From BACL27 sp964203235 (GTDB lineage: Bacteria > Actinomycetota > Acidimicrobiia > Acidimicrobiales > Ilumatobacteraceae), in assembly GCA_964203235.1 (NCBI GenBank), contig CAXNLE010000002.1, forward strand, positions 434,001 to 498,000: a DNA stretch of 64,000 bases, read 5' to 3'. The notes under the pieces are model-generated. The model made no database searches. It worked only from the letters and a program-made list of their open reading frames with translations, and was not told the DNA's origin. Shown one piece after another: positions 35,305 to 44,460 of this stretch (positions within the stretch are counted from its first letter, which is position 1; each line of letters starts with the position of its first letter). Both the position numbers and the translations under genes were made by a program.

Positions 35305-35832
35305 TCAGATTCGGGTCTTAAGTTGTTCAAGTCGAGTACGAACTGTGTCATCGATAACTTCATCGCCAACTGTGGCGACTAATCCACCAAGTATTGATGG
35401 ATCAACAACAACTTTGAGATTGAGTTTGCGACCAGTTGATTTACTTAACGCTTCGGCGAGACGTTTCGTCTGATCGTCAGACAAAGCAACTGCGCTTCGC
35501 ACTTCTGCGACTTCGCGTTGTTGCTCACTTGATGCACGTTGCACAAGACGATCGACAATTGCCGGAAGTTCACGTCCGCGACCAGCACCAATTATTAATG
35601 ACACCAGTTGAATTGATGTGTTACTGGCTTTGCCACCAAGTAATTCTTCGACAACTTGTTGACGGCGTGCAACCGGAATAGTTGCATCAGTTAAAGTGCT
35701 GCGCAATTTTTCGTTGGCTTCGATTGCGCGAGCCATGCGAAATAGTTCGTCTTCAACGATATTTAAGTTTCCTTCAGCCTGGGCAACTTCAAAAAGTGCT
35801 CGGCTGTATGCCTCGATCCGTGCGTCGCTCAT
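35305..35832 (-). CDS. atpH: ATP synthase F1 subunit delta
   Basis: A 175-residue peripheral-stalk subunit: N-terminal helical bundle (YSRALFEVAQAEGNLN) and the C-terminal signature LKVVVDPSILGGLVATVGDEVID. In mycobacteria delta is fused to a b-type subunit; here it is a separate gene whose start overlaps the second b gene by 4 nt (ATGA). Confidence 0.95.
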   Translation of the reverse strand: MSDARIEAYSRALFEVAQAEGNLNIVEDELFRMARAIEANEKLRSTLTDATIPVARRQQVVEELLGGKASNTSIQLVSLIIGAGRGRELPAIVDRLVQRASSEQQREVAEVRSAVALSDDQTKRLAEALSKSTGRKLNLKVVVDPSILGGLVATVGDEVIDDTVRTRLEQLKTRI

Positions 35833-36374
35833 TTTGATGCTCCAACACTCTTAATGAAACCTTCAATTAAATCTTGTTGAGCGCGATCGTCAAGGCTCGC
35901 TGCAACTGCTGACGAAATTGCTGCACTAGACAAGCGAGCAATTTCTCCACGAAGTTCTTCGCCACTTCGACCACGAGCTGCTGAAAGATCGGCAACTGCT
36001 TTGGCTTCAAGTTCGGCTACTTCTTTGACAAGTCGAGCACGACCATCGACGAGAATCGCAGCAGCCTGCGTGTCAGCTTCAGCCAGAATTTTTTTACGCT
36101 CTGCTTCAATATCACCCAACGCACGTCGAATATCGGCCGCATCAACTTCAGATTTTGAACGAGCAGACGATGCACCATCAAGTTCTTTTTGGATTTTCTC
36201 AGTACGCGCTTTCATTGACTTCTTAACCATCGGCCCGGCGAACTTGTAAAGTCCGACGAACACAATTGTCGAAGCAAGACCACCGTAAATAATTTCGGCG
36301 GTCTCGGGCAACAACCAGTGGTGTGTCTGAGAAGGATCTTCAACGGCGAACAATGCCGTCACAATTAAATTCAC
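35829..36374 (-). CDS. atpF: ATP synthase F0 subunit b (second copy, b'-like)
   Basis: A 181-residue subunit with one N-terminal membrane helix (EIIYGGLASTIVFVGLYKFAG) and a long charged coiled coil. It is the second of two different b genes in the operon. Together they should form a heterodimeric peripheral stalk. It overlaps the first b gene (4 nt) and atpH (4 nt). Confidence 0.9.
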   Translation of the reverse strand: MNLIVTALFAVEDPSQTHHWLLPETAEIIYGGLASTIVFVGLYKFAGPMVKKSMKARTEKIQKELDGASSARSKSEVDAADIRRALGDIEAERKKILAEADTQAAAILVDGRARLVKEVAELEAKAVADLSAARGRSGEELRGEIARLSSAAISSAVAASLDDRAQQDLIEGFIKSVGASK

Positions 36375-36967
36375 GAGTGATTTCCTTCCATTGCTTGTTG
36401 CACCGAGCGCGAAACAATTGCCGCGTCAGGAGACACCCCAACTGCAATTTGTGTCGCTCTCGTTGTCACTGCACCTACGGCTGTGACGATTTGGTCTTGC
36501 GCTGCTGCACGAGCAGCGGCAACTTCAGCTTCTGCTGCCGCACGGCGTTGCGCAATCTGCGCATTCACTTGCACAACTTTTTCTTGGCGCTCTTTGTCAA
36601 GAGTCAGGCGAGCAGTCTCGAGACGACCCGACGCCTCGGTACGAATCTCGGCGATTGCCGATTCATAACGAGCAACATCTTGTTTTGCGCCATCACGAGT
36701 TGCTGACGCATAATCATGGTCTGCTTGGATCAAGTCATATCGACTCGCCATACCATTGCGCACTTTTGGCACAAGAAACAAGCGCATCAGTATCAAGAAC
36801 ACAACGAAAGACCCGGCGCCCCATGCCAGCTCTTTCATTTCAGGCGAAATTGGATTCGGTCCAGCGCTAACTGGTGCACCCTCTTCGCTGGTTGCCTGTG
36901 GCAACACGTCGCCGAACGTGACGCGTACCTGAGCCGATGTGTTGATGTTGACAAACGCTGTGAGCAT
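36371..36967 (-). CDS. atpF: ATP synthase F0 subunit b (first copy)
   Basis: A 198-residue b subunit. About 45 residues with Pro and Ser precede the membrane helix (ELAWGAGSFVVFLILMRLFLV), and a long Ala/Arg/Glu coiled coil follows. Sequence similarity to the neighbouring b gene is low except for topology, so this is an old divergence rather than a recent copy. It lies 8 bp after atpE. Confidence 0.9.
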   Translation of the reverse strand: MLTAFVNINTSAQVRVTFGDVLPQATSEEGAPVSAGPNPISPEMKELAWGAGSFVVFLILMRLFLVPKVRNGMASRYDLIQADHDYASATRDGAKQDVARYESAIAEIRTEASGRLETARLTLDKERQEKVVQVNAQIAQRRAAAEAEVAAARAAAQDQIVTAVGAVTTRATQIAVGVSPDAAIVSRSVQQAMEGNHS

Positions 36968-36975
36968 GAAAACTC

Positions 36976-37254
36976 TTATGCGTACTTCAGAAGAATTACA
37001 ACTACGAAACCGATAAGCGCAAGCGCTTCAGTAAACGCAACACCAAGAAACATCGTGGTGCGAACCATGCCGGCAGCCTCTGGCTGGCGAGCCATTGCTT
37101 CAATTGCGCTTCCGAAAATCATTCCGATGCCAATTCCTGGTCCGATTGCGGCGAGACCGTAGGCGAAACCTGCGGAACCTGCAGCTGCAATATTCTTCTC
37201 GTCGCCAGCAGCGGCATCAGCTGCCGCCTTGACGATCTTTGATAGTGCTTCCAT
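36976..37254 (-). CDS. atpE: ATP synthase F0 subunit c
   Basis: A 92-residue two-helix proteolipid. The first helix carries GLAAIGPGIGIGMIFGSA, the loop ARQPEA and the second helix the ion-binding Glu76 in FTEALALIGF. The residue after Glu is Ala rather than Ser/Thr, so proton rather than sodium coupling is expected. About 22 extra residues precede helix 1. Confidence 0.96.
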   Translation of the reverse strand: MEALSKIVKAAADAAAGDEKNIAAAGSAGFAYGLAAIGPGIGIGMIFGSAIEAMARQPEAAGMVRTTMFLGVAFTEALALIGFVVVILLKYA

Positions 37255-37299
37255 TTTTGTGTCTCCTGTCTAGTTTGTTAGTTATTGCTTAGTGATTAA

Positions 37300-38073
37300 T
37301 TAATGTTCTGGATGTATTGCGCCGGAAATATATACCGCCGCAAGAATTGTAAAAATGTACGCCTGTAGGAAGGCTACGAGAACTTCAAAGCCGGTCAAGA
37401 AGACCAACATGAAAAATGGGAAGATTCCGATTGGAATCAGAATCTTGTCACGAGCCTGGAACAACGCCTCACTTAGAAGTGCGAAAATTACAAGAAGCAA
37501 GTGACCTGCCAACATGTTTGCGAAAAGACGCACGGCAAGCGAGAAAGGACGAATGATCAGAGTTGAAATCAATTCAATTGGTGTGATCAAGATGTATAGC
37601 GCCTTAGGCACACCCGGTGGAAACATCAAGTTTTTAAAGTAACCAATTGGGCCTTGGTGTCTGATGCCTTGCACGTTGAAAACTACCCACACAAGCACTG
37701 CCAAGAACATTGGAATCGCCATTCGTGCAGTTGCTGGCATCTGGATGAATGGAATTATTCCTGGCACGTTGCACAGGTAAACAAATAAAAACAGTGTCAA
37801 CAAAAATGGTGTCCAGCCAAGACCATCGCGTCCCATTGTTTGCATGATGATGTTGTTCTCGATGAACTCAACGATTACTTCTGCGAGGTTACGAGTGCCC
37901 TTTGGCGCGACCTTCGGATCTTTGCGGGCAGCCGAAAGAAAAATCAAACTACCGATCAATGCCGCCGCAATTGCAATTAAACCGACCTTGTTTAATCCGG
38001 GTACGACATCTTTCCAACGGAGCAATTCGTTGATCGGCGGAAATTCAAACGCGAGAATACTGTTGATGATCAT
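37300..38073 (-). CDS. atpB: ATP synthase F0 subunit a
   Basis: A 257-residue membrane subunit that forms the proton half channels. The essential Arg is in SLAVRLFANMLAGHLLL, and the GLGWTPFLLTLFLFVYLCN segment is conserved. About six helices. Its start overlaps the upstream membrane gene by 4 nt. Confidence 0.96.
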   Translation of the reverse strand: MIINSILAFEFPPINELLRWKDVVPGLNKVGLIAIAAALIGSLIFLSAARKDPKVAPKGTRNLAEVIVEFIENNIIMQTMGRDGLGWTPFLLTLFLFVYLCNVPGIIPFIQMPATARMAIPMFLAVLVWVVFNVQGIRHQGPIGYFKNLMFPPGVPKALYILITPIELISTLIIRPFSLAVRLFANMLAGHLLLVIFALLSEALFQARDKILIPIGIFPFFMLVFLTGFEVLVAFLQAYIFTILAAVYISGAIHPEH

Positions 38074-38576
38074 TGGGATGAGCTTTCGGTTGGCTGTGTT
38101 TGTTTAGACGATTTTGATTTAGAAGTTTTTGGTTTAAGACCTGGAAATGCAAGCGACAATGAAACATATCGCATTTCCCAAAAAAGCAAACCTAAATGAG
38201 ACAAAATTATTGTAAATCCCAGTGGCAAGAATTCGACCCAGTCAAGATTGCGCACCGCAAAAACAGCAACTGCGACAAGACCCATACGCAGTAAATAGCC
38301 AAACATCATCGAGGCCATCATCAATGCGTATGAGATTCGAGCGGCGTAGGCAACAAGTGCGGCCGCTAAACCAAAATTGCCGAAAACAATCGCCAGCGCA
38401 TAGGCACATGAATATGCGCCGTTTACTCCCCAAAAGGCTGCCGAAACCAATACAAAAACTGGTGAAACTATTAGACCGCGTTTAACGATGTCTCGCGCAA
38501 GTGCAGCCTCTGGCGCCGGGCCAGTGTCACGCATCGCCAGAATTGAAATCTTCGTATCTGAATTAATCGCCATCAT
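38070..38576 (-). CDS. AtpI-like membrane protein preceding atpB
   Basis: About 168 residues with four hydrophobic helices and a Lys/Ser/Thr-rich tail (PKTSKSKSSKQTQPTESSS). Position directly before atpB fits the poorly conserved AtpI/subunit I, thought to help c-ring assembly. Similarity is weak, so the name rests mainly on context. Two tandem ATGs (38576, 38573) and a preceding TTG leave the start uncertain by three codons. Confidence 0.7.
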   Translation of the reverse strand: MMAINSDTKISILAMRDTGPAPEAALARDIVKRGLIVSPVFVLVSAAFWGVNGAYSCAYALAIVFGNFGLAAALVAYAARISYALMMASMMFGYLLRMGLVAVAVFAVRNLDWVEFLPLGFTIILSHLGLLFWEMRYVSLSLAFPGLKPKTSKSKSSKQTQPTESSSQ

Positions 38577-38579
38577 CAA

Positions 38580-38879
38580 CTACTTTTCGCCAACGAAACT
38601 TGAATCGCGCATATGGCTAGTTGATAATTTCTGGCGTTTAACTTCTTGAAATTGCATGTCGTTGTCATAGACATACCAAAGTCGCGCGAAACTTCCGACT
38701 ACTGAAAACAAACTGCACAAGATCATGAACAGTGGTCTTGTCTCAAAAGCATTGTCTAATATCAAACCAATCCCAAAGAAGACGCCAACACTGACCGCGA
38801 TTTCGACGCCTCTGCCAAGTGAGTCGTGCGAAGAAACCACTACGCGCGCGACCGGCTTACGAGTTGGCAATAATTTCAA
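38580..38879 (-). CDS. AtpZ/AtpI-family membrane protein, first gene of the atp operon
   Basis: A 99-residue protein with two hydrophobic helices (GVEIAVSVGVFFGIGLILD and RPLFMILCSLFSVVGSFARL), the two-helix hairpin typical of AtpZ-like proteins that lead atp operons. A TTG start at 38879 is preceded by AAGGGTC as a possible ribosome-binding site. It ends with TAG, then the next gene starts immediately. Confidence 0.75.
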   Translation of the reverse strand: MKLLPTRKPVARVVVSSHDSLGRGVEIAVSVGVFFGIGLILDNAFETRPLFMILCSLFSVVGSFARLWYVYDNDMQFQEVKRQKLSTSHMRDSSFVGEK

Positions 38880-38931
38880 CGCTGACCCTTAAAGTGAATT
38901 GCAATAGGCGGGGTTGCCTAAGGCTTGTGAA

Positions 38932-38952
38932 TAAAGATACAAACTATCTTTA
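38932..38952. repeat. Inverted repeat upstream of the atp operon
   Basis: TAAAGATA, 5-nt spacer CAAAC, TATCTTTA: a perfect 8-bp inverted repeat in the roughly 100-bp gap between wecA and the first atp gene, where the atp promoter should lie. It has operator-like geometry, and no T run follows, so a terminator is unlikely. No binding protein is suggested. Confidence 0.4.
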
Positions 38953-38982
38953 AATTGGGGTTGCTTGCAAACTGACTGAAGT

Positions 38983-40215
38983 TTAAATTTCGGACTGTAC
39001 TTCGGACTGTACTTCAGGCTGAACTTCTGGCTGAACTTCTGGCTGTACTTCAAGCGCTATTGCAGGCTCGGCGTCTGGCTGTGCTACTTGAGTTTTCGAT
39101 TTAAACAATCCGCTCACCCAAAATCGCTCGTTAAACCGAGTAAACCAACCGAGTAACGCAACTAAAAACAAAAATGGCCACAGACTTGCCGACCGCTCTG
39201 AGAGCGCAGGGTAAAGCACGAAAGCTGAGAGCAGCGCTGTCCATAACCAAAGAATTACAACCGCTCGACGAGGCCCGTGACCCAACGCAATAAGTCTGTG
39301 GTGAAGGTGCCCCGTGTCGGCTGTGGCGAAGCCGACTCCACTTCGAGTTCGACGGATGATCGCGAAAAGCACATCAATGATCGGTACGCCAAGCACAAGT
39401 AGCGGGATTAACAGCGGCGCCAAAAAGAAATATGTCTGACCGCCATCTGATTTTATATCGGGGCTAGCGCGACCACCGACAACACTTGTAGAAACAGCAA
39501 ACAATAAACCGAGCAACAACGCACCACTGTCGCCCATGAATATTTTCGCAGGGTTGAAGTTGTAAGGCAAAAATCCCAGACAGATACCGACAGTGATGAT
39601 CGCGACCAACGGGCCAATGTTCGGTTCGCTGAGCAAACCGTTCGTTCCTAGGTGGCGGCTGTAAATAAAAAATGCGGCGGCGGCAATCGCCACGATTCCG
39701 GCGGCGAGCCCATCAAGCCCGTCAATCAGATTTATTGCTTGCGTCATACCGAGCAGCCACAAAACTGTAAACAGTGGTATCCAATCTCTTGATAACACAA
39801 ACACATCTACGAACGGTGCGCGAAAGTAAATCATCGTCACGCCAAACCAAACAAGGGCGATGGCGGCGACAACAACACCAGTTACTTTCATCGGCGCAGA
39901 AACTTCGTGAATGTCGTCAACGAACCCGAGCACAAAAATAATTAGACCAGCAATAATTACGCCGATCAGTTCAGAGTTATTGCGAAACAAAGGGTCAAAT
40001 CGATCCATCTGCCACGCGACGGCGATTGCAACAACAAGTGCAATAAAAAATGCAATGCCGCCGACGTCGGGCGTTGGCTCAGGGTGACTACGGCGCTCGT
40101 CGGGGGTTGCCATCCAACCGTATTGACGGGCAAATTTAGCTACTAACGGTGTTGCGATTGCGGTTACTGCGGCTGCGACTCCGCCAACAAATAGATATCC
40201 AAAAAGGTCACTCAT
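38983..40215 (-). CDS. wecA: Undecaprenyl/decaprenyl-phosphate GlcNAc-1-phosphate transferase (WecA-like)
   Basis: A 410-residue polytopic enzyme of the MraY/WecA family that moves GlcNAc-1-P from UDP-GlcNAc to polyprenyl phosphate, starting cell-wall glycan linkers. The Mg-binding VDDIHEV, NLIDGLDGLAAG, FMGDSGALLLG and the WecA-specific HLHHRLI motif are visible among about 11 helices. The location next to the atp operon is standard in Actinobacteria. The C-terminus ends with tandem PEVQ repeats that look disordered. Confidence 0.92.
   Translation of the reverse strand: MSDLFGYLFVGGVAAAVTAIATPLVAKFARQYGWMATPDERRSHPEPTPDVGGIAFFIALVVAIAVAWQMDRFDPLFRNNSELIGVIIAGLIIFVLGFVDDIHEVSAPMKVTGVVVAAIALVWFGVTMIYFRAPFVDVFVLSRDWIPLFTVLWLLGMTQAINLIDGLDGLAAGIVAIAAAAFFIYSRHLGTNGLLSEPNIGPLVAIITVGICLGFLPYNFNPAKIFMGDSGALLLGLLFAVSTSVVGGRASPDIKSDGGQTYFFLAPLLIPLLVLGVPIIDVLFAIIRRTRSGVGFATADTGHLHHRLIALGHGPRRAVVILWLWTALLSAFVLYPALSERSASLWPFLFLVALLGWFTRFNERFWVSGLFKSKTQVAQPDAEPAIALEVQPEVQPEVQPEVQSEVQSEI
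38991..39050 (-). repeat. Five tandem 12-bp repeats encoding PEVQ-type units at the wecA C-terminus
   Basis: Five 12-bp units (for example CTGGCTGAACTT on the plus strand) run without interruption, coding for PEVQ, PEVQ, PEVQ, SEVQ, SEVQ-like steps just before the wecA stop. The two units nearest the stop are identical. Because the unit is 12 bp, copy-number change keeps the frame and would only lengthen or shorten the cytoplasmic tail. Confidence 0.9.
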
Positions 40216-40234
40216 CTTTTACTTTGGAGAAAAT

Positions 40235-41488
40235 TTAAATGTTTGCATAAACAGGAAACTTCGCACACAGTTGAGCGACTTTGCCACGAATTTCTGCAAT
40301 CTTCGCCGTGTCGTTGCGATTTCGTAATGTTGTTGCAATATATTCTGCGATCAGTGGCATCTCGGCTTCGCGCATACCTTGTGTTGTCACCGATGGCGTG
40401 CCGATGCGCACACCACTCGTAACAAACGGGCTGCGTGGATCATTTGGAATCGCATTTTTATTTAATGTGATGCCCGCAGTATCTAAAACGAGTTGTGCTT
40501 CTTTGCCAGTCAACTCGGCATCAAAAGGTTGCAAGTCGACAACCATCATGTGCGTATCTGTACCGCCAGAAACAAGTCTGAACCCATGGCTTGCAAGCGC
40601 GCCAGCCAAAGCCGATGCATTCTTTACTATTTGATGGGCGTATTGACTGAAACTAGGTTGCATTGCTTCGTGAAACGCAACAGCCTTTGCCGCAATCGCA
40701 TGTTCTAACGGCCCTCCTTGACTACCGGGGAAAACCGCTTTGTCGATAATCGGCGCAAGTTCGGCGCGACACAAAATGCAACCGCCGCGAGGACCACGCA
40801 AAGTTTTGTGTGTTGTGAAAGTTACAACATCTGCAAAAGGCACTGGGTTTGGATGTGCGCCGCCGGCAACGAGTCCAGCAATATGTGCGATATCAAACAT
40901 CATGTAGGCGCCAACTTCGTCAGCAATTTTCTTAAACGGTTCTGGCTCAAGTCTGCGCGGATAAGAAGTCGTACCCGCAACAATTAGTTTCGGTTTGTGT
41001 TCAATCGCGAGTTCGCGAATCTCCTCAAAGTTCAGACGTTCATCAGTTGCGCCGACTTTGAACGAATGAAACTTATACAGAATTCCACTTGCGTTGACTG
41101 GTGAACCATGCGTCAGGTGACCGCCGTGATCAAGACTTAAACCTAAAACCGTGTCACCTGGTTTAAGTAGACCGAGATACACGGCCATGTTTGCACTCGC
41201 GCCAGAGTGAGGTTGCACATTTGCATGGTCTGCACCGAACAGTTTTTTGACCCGTTCAATCGCAAGCGCCTCGACATCATCGACTACGGCATTGCCGCCG
41301 TAATAACGCTTTGTCGGATATCCCTCACTGTATTTATTCGTTAACACCGAGCCGGTTGCGGCCATCACATCTGGTGAAGTGAAGTTCTCGCTGGCAATCA
41401 ATTGCAAGCCGGTTGCTTGTCTAACTCGTTCTGCTTCTAAAAGATCAAAAAGTGAAGTGTCGCGGTTCGTTTCAGATGGCCAAGGCAT
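40235..41488 (-). CDS. glyA: Serine hydroxymethyltransferase
   Basis: A 417-residue PLP enzyme that makes glycine and 5,10-methylene-THF from serine. The PLP lysine is in TFTTHKTLRGPRGG, and the N-terminal LIASENFTSP is conserved. The ATG overlaps the rpiB stop by one base (TAATG), and wecA follows 19 bp downstream. Confidence 0.97.
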   Translation of the reverse strand: MPWPSETNRDTSLFDLLEAERVRQATGLQLIASENFTSPDVMAATGSVLTNKYSEGYPTKRYYGGNAVVDDVEALAIERVKKLFGADHANVQPHSGASANMAVYLGLLKPGDTVLGLSLDHGGHLTHGSPVNASGILYKFHSFKVGATDERLNFEEIRELAIEHKPKLIVAGTTSYPRRLEPEPFKKIADEVGAYMMFDIAHIAGLVAGGAHPNPVPFADVVTFTTHKTLRGPRGGCILCRAELAPIIDKAVFPGSQGGPLEHAIAAKAVAFHEAMQPSFSQYAHQIVKNASALAGALASHGFRLVSGGTDTHMMVVDLQPFDAELTGKEAQLVLDTAGITLNKNAIPNDPRSPFVTSGVRIGTPSVTTQGMREAEMPLIAEYIATTLRNRNDTAKIAEIRGKVAQLCAKFPVYANI

Positions 41489-41964
41489 TATTTGCTGCTT
41501 TCGTTTAGAAAATTTTTGTTTTCGGCAAGTTCAATTTCGTGAAGTTGTGCAACTCTCGGCGCATGTCTTCCGCCTTCAAATTGCGTAATGAGAAACTTAT
41601 CAACGATCTGTTCTGCTAGTTCAGGCGACACAACTCGCGCACCCATTGAAAGCACATTTGCGTTGTTGTGCGATCGTGCCATTTCGGCTAAATATAGATC
41701 GTTACACAGTGCAGCGCGTATGCCTATTACTTTATTTGCCGCAATTTGCTCACCTTGACCGCTCCCGCCGAGCACGATGCCGATGTCGGCTTTTTTATCG
41801 CGAACTGCGCGAGCAACATTGGCACAAATTTCGGGATAATCAACACTCTGTATTGAGTTTGTGCCGTGGTCGTCGACAGAAAGTCCTTTAGCGGCTAGAC
41901 ACGAAATTAAATGTTGCTTGAGTTCAAAACCAGCATGATCAGACCCAATCGCAATGCGTTTCAT
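41488..41964 (-). CDS. rpiB: Ribose-5-phosphate isomerase B
   Basis: A 158-residue sugar isomerase linking ribulose 5-P and ribose 5-P. The motifs GSDHAGFELK, DDHGT and LGGSGQGEQIAANK are those of the actinobacterial RpiB type, where the Glu in GQGE is the proposed base. I start at ATG 41964; a frame seven codons longer exists but lacks support. Coupled to glyA. Confidence 0.94.
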   Translation of the reverse strand: MKRIAIGSDHAGFELKQHLISCLAAKGLSVDDHGTNSIQSVDYPEICANVARAVRDKKADIGIVLGGSGQGEQIAANKVIGIRAALCNDLYLAEMARSHNNANVLSMGARVVSPELAEQIVDKFLITQFEGGRHAPRVAQLHEIELAENKNFLNESSK

Positions 41965-42056
41965 GCCAAAAGTGTATTGCACCAAGCAGACTTCCCGAAT
42001 GCAGACTGCCCGATATCTCGGTGAGTACCAAAAGTTACGGCGTATTGTAAGTAGTT

Positions 42057-43559
42057 GTGTCGATTGACCCGCGAACTCCTGTGCTTGTTGGGCAAGGGCA
42101 AATTGTCAACCATGCGGCGACATTGGCCGATGCACGCGAGCCTGTGCAATTGATCGCCGAAGCGATTCGAAGTGCCACAACTGATGCTGGCTTGAGCACT
42201 GTGCCCGATGTTGATGCACTAAATATCGTGCGAATGTTGTCGTGGCGGTATGCAAACCCTGCGCACACTGTTGCCAAACTTCTTGGGATTAACACCCGCG
42301 CTGATGGCATAACCCCTCACGGTGGCAACATGCCGCAGTTGGTTATCAACAAACTTGCGCGTGAAATTCAAAATGGAGAACTAGACATCGCAATTATCGC
42401 TGGCGGTGAATCAAGTTATTCGCGATCGCGAGCGCAACGCGAAAGCACAACACTTAACTGGACACCAGAAGCGGAGGGAACTCCAGCACCGCTACAAGTT
42501 ATCGACGATGCCGCAATGAGCAGCCCAGAAGAAATCGTCCGAAAGATTTTTCTACCAGTGCAGATATATCCGATGTTTGAGTCTGCGATTCGAGCAAAAG
42601 CAAACCGAACTCTTGACGAACACGATCAACTGATTAGCGAACTTTGGTCAATCTTCAGTGGCGTGGCTGCGACAAATCCAAACGCGTGGAGTCAAGTCAC
42701 ACTCAGCGCAGAAGAAATTCGCACAGTTACGCCAAAAAATCGAATAATCGGCTCGCCATACCGCAAAGTGATGAACTCGAATAATCAAGTTGACATGGCT
42801 GCGGCTTTGATTATTTGTTCGGTCGAAAAAGCAACTCAACTTGGCATAGCAAAAGACCGGTGGGTTTTTCCGATTTCTGGTACAGATTGCCACGAGCACT
42901 TTTACATCTCAAACCGATTTTCATTTTCTGATACACCGGCTGTGCGACTTGGCGGCGCAATGGCTTGCGACCTTGCTGATGTTTCACTTAGCGAAATTTC
43001 GTTAGTTGATTTATATTCGTGTTTTCCATCTGCGGTGCAACTCGGAGCACAATCGTTGAACTTGTCGCTTGATCAACAACTCACAATCACCGGTGGTTTA
43101 TCTTTTGCAGGCGGCCCGTGGAACAACTACGTGATGCACGCAATCGCCACGATGATGATCAATCTTCGCAACGACAAAAGTGAAGCGCAAAACGGGTTCA
43201 TCTGGGCTAATGGCGGTTATGCAACAAAGCATTCATTTGGCGTTTATTCGACCGAGCCAGCAAAAAAAGGTTTTCGCTATGGTTCACCACAAGCGGACAT
43301 CGACTCGCTAGACAAGCGCGAGTTGGCTTCAACCACTGACGCTGCAAGCGATGTAGCCGGACAAGCAACTATTGAGGCTTACACCGTGATGCATGATCGC
43401 GAAGGTGTGCCAGAAACTGCCATCGCCGCAGTGTTGCTCAAAGACACACGTCGCGCCTGGGCAACTTCAACTGATCGGCAAGTTTCATCTGCACTTTGCG
43501 TCGACGAATGGGTCGGCCGCAAAGTCAACCTCAACGCCGATGGCACACTACATATTTAA
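42057..43559 (+). CDS. Thiolase-like protein (type 1, with C-terminal extra domain)
   Basis: A 500-residue thiolase-fold protein annotated in relatives as acetyl-CoA acetyltransferase. The segment GGNMPQLVINKLAREI followed by IIAGGES replaces the usual nucleophile loop, and no Cys is present there. The His loop reads ANGGYATKHSFGVYST instead of the NxHGGA/GHP form. The last 85 residues (QATIEAYTVMHDREG) match the extra OB-like domain of thiolase-like protein 1. CoA-dependent lipid chemistry is plausible but the reaction is unknown. A -10-like TATTGT lies 8 nt before the GTG start. Confidence 0.82.
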   Translation: MSIDPRTPVLVGQGQIVNHAATLADAREPVQLIAEAIRSATTDAGLSTVPDVDALNIVRMLSWRYANPAHTVAKLLGINTRADGITPHGGNMPQLVINKLAREIQNGELDIAIIAGGESSYSRSRAQRESTTLNWTPEAEGTPAPLQVIDDAAMSSPEEIVRKIFLPVQIYPMFESAIRAKANRTLDEHDQLISELWSIFSGVAATNPNAWSQVTLSAEEIRTVTPKNRIIGSPYRKVMNSNNQVDMAAALIICSVEKATQLGIAKDRWVFPISGTDCHEHFYISNRFSFSDTPAVRLGGAMACDLADVSLSEISLVDLYSCFPSAVQLGAQSLNLSLDQQLTITGGLSFAGGPWNNYVMHAIATMMINLRNDKSEAQNGFIWANGGYATKHSFGVYSTEPAKKGFRYGSPQADIDSLDKRELASTTDAASDVAGQATIEAYTVMHDREGVPETAIAAVLLKDTRRAWATSTDRQVSSALCVDEWVGRKVNLNADGTLHI

Positions 43560-43576
43560 GAAGTTTTAACAACGAA

Positions 43577-44452
43577 TTATTTTTTTCGGGCGAGGACGAC
43601 GCGGTCGCGCTGAGAATAATCTTGTCGAATTTCAATATCCCTAAAGCTATTTTCGTCAAGCAAACTACGAACCAGAAACGCTTGATCGTGACCGATTTCG
43701 AGTACCAACAAACCATCAGTGACGAGCCACTCGCCTGCCTGCAAAATAATTTGACGATACGCATCCAACCCATCGGTACCTGCATAAAGCGCAAGATGTG
43801 GCTCATAGTCACGGACCACCGACTCAACACTTGAATCGTAAATAGCGATATATGGCGGATTACTAATGATCAAATCAAAACTATTTTTAAGTTCGCTTGG
43901 CAGAGCCAAAAACCAATCACCCTGTGCTAGTCGTACATCACCGTCAACCAAACCCAATCCCGCCAAATTTGCTCGCGCCACATCTAGTGCGTCTGTCGAA
44001 ATATCAGTTAACCAAACTTCGGTTTTACCAATTGGCAGTTCGCTAGCAAGCGCCAACCCGATTACACCACTGCCGGTGCCAAGATCAACAACTCGCATCT
44101 TTCGGTTGATTTTTTGCGCAGTGTCATGTATTAAGTCGAGTGCAACTTGCACGACAAGTTCAGTTTCAGGTCGTGGAATCAAAACTCGCCGATCAACAAA
44201 TACATCGAGATGTCGAAATGACCAGCGCTGCATTACATATTGCAATGGTTCACCCAATAATCGTCGCCGGACCATTTCGCGCAATGCGATACCGCAGCGC
44301 TCGCTGACTGTTTCTGACAAACCCGAACTAAATTCGCTGGCGTCTAATCCGCTTGCATGCTCGCATAGCCATCGTGCTTCTTGCTCGCTACCAAGATCGA
44401 CCGAAGTCTTCTGAAACAACTCGCCCCATGTGATTGTTTCGTCGCTGTTCAC
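43577..44452 (-). CDS. prmC: Release factor glutamine methyltransferase
   Basis: A 291-residue SAM methyltransferase that modifies the GGQ glutamine of release factors. The SAM motif VVDLGTGSGVIGLAL and the catalytic ISNPPYI are present, after an N-terminal helical domain. The gene follows prfA (its substrate) by 8 bp, the usual actinobacterial pairing. Start at GTG 44452. Confidence 0.95.
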   Translation of the reverse strand: MNSDETITWGELFQKTSVDLGSEQEARWLCEHASGLDASEFSSGLSETVSERCGIALREMVRRRLLGEPLQYVMQRWSFRHLDVFVDRRVLIPRPETELVVQVALDLIHDTAQKINRKMRVVDLGTGSGVIGLALASELPIGKTEVWLTDISTDALDVARANLAGLGLVDGDVRLAQGDWFLALPSELKNSFDLIISNPPYIAIYDSSVESVVRDYEPHLALYAGTDGLDAYRQIILQAGEWLVTDGLLVLEIGHDQAFLVRSLLDENSFRDIEIRQDYSQRDRVVLARKK

Positions 44453-44460
44453 GACAGAAA

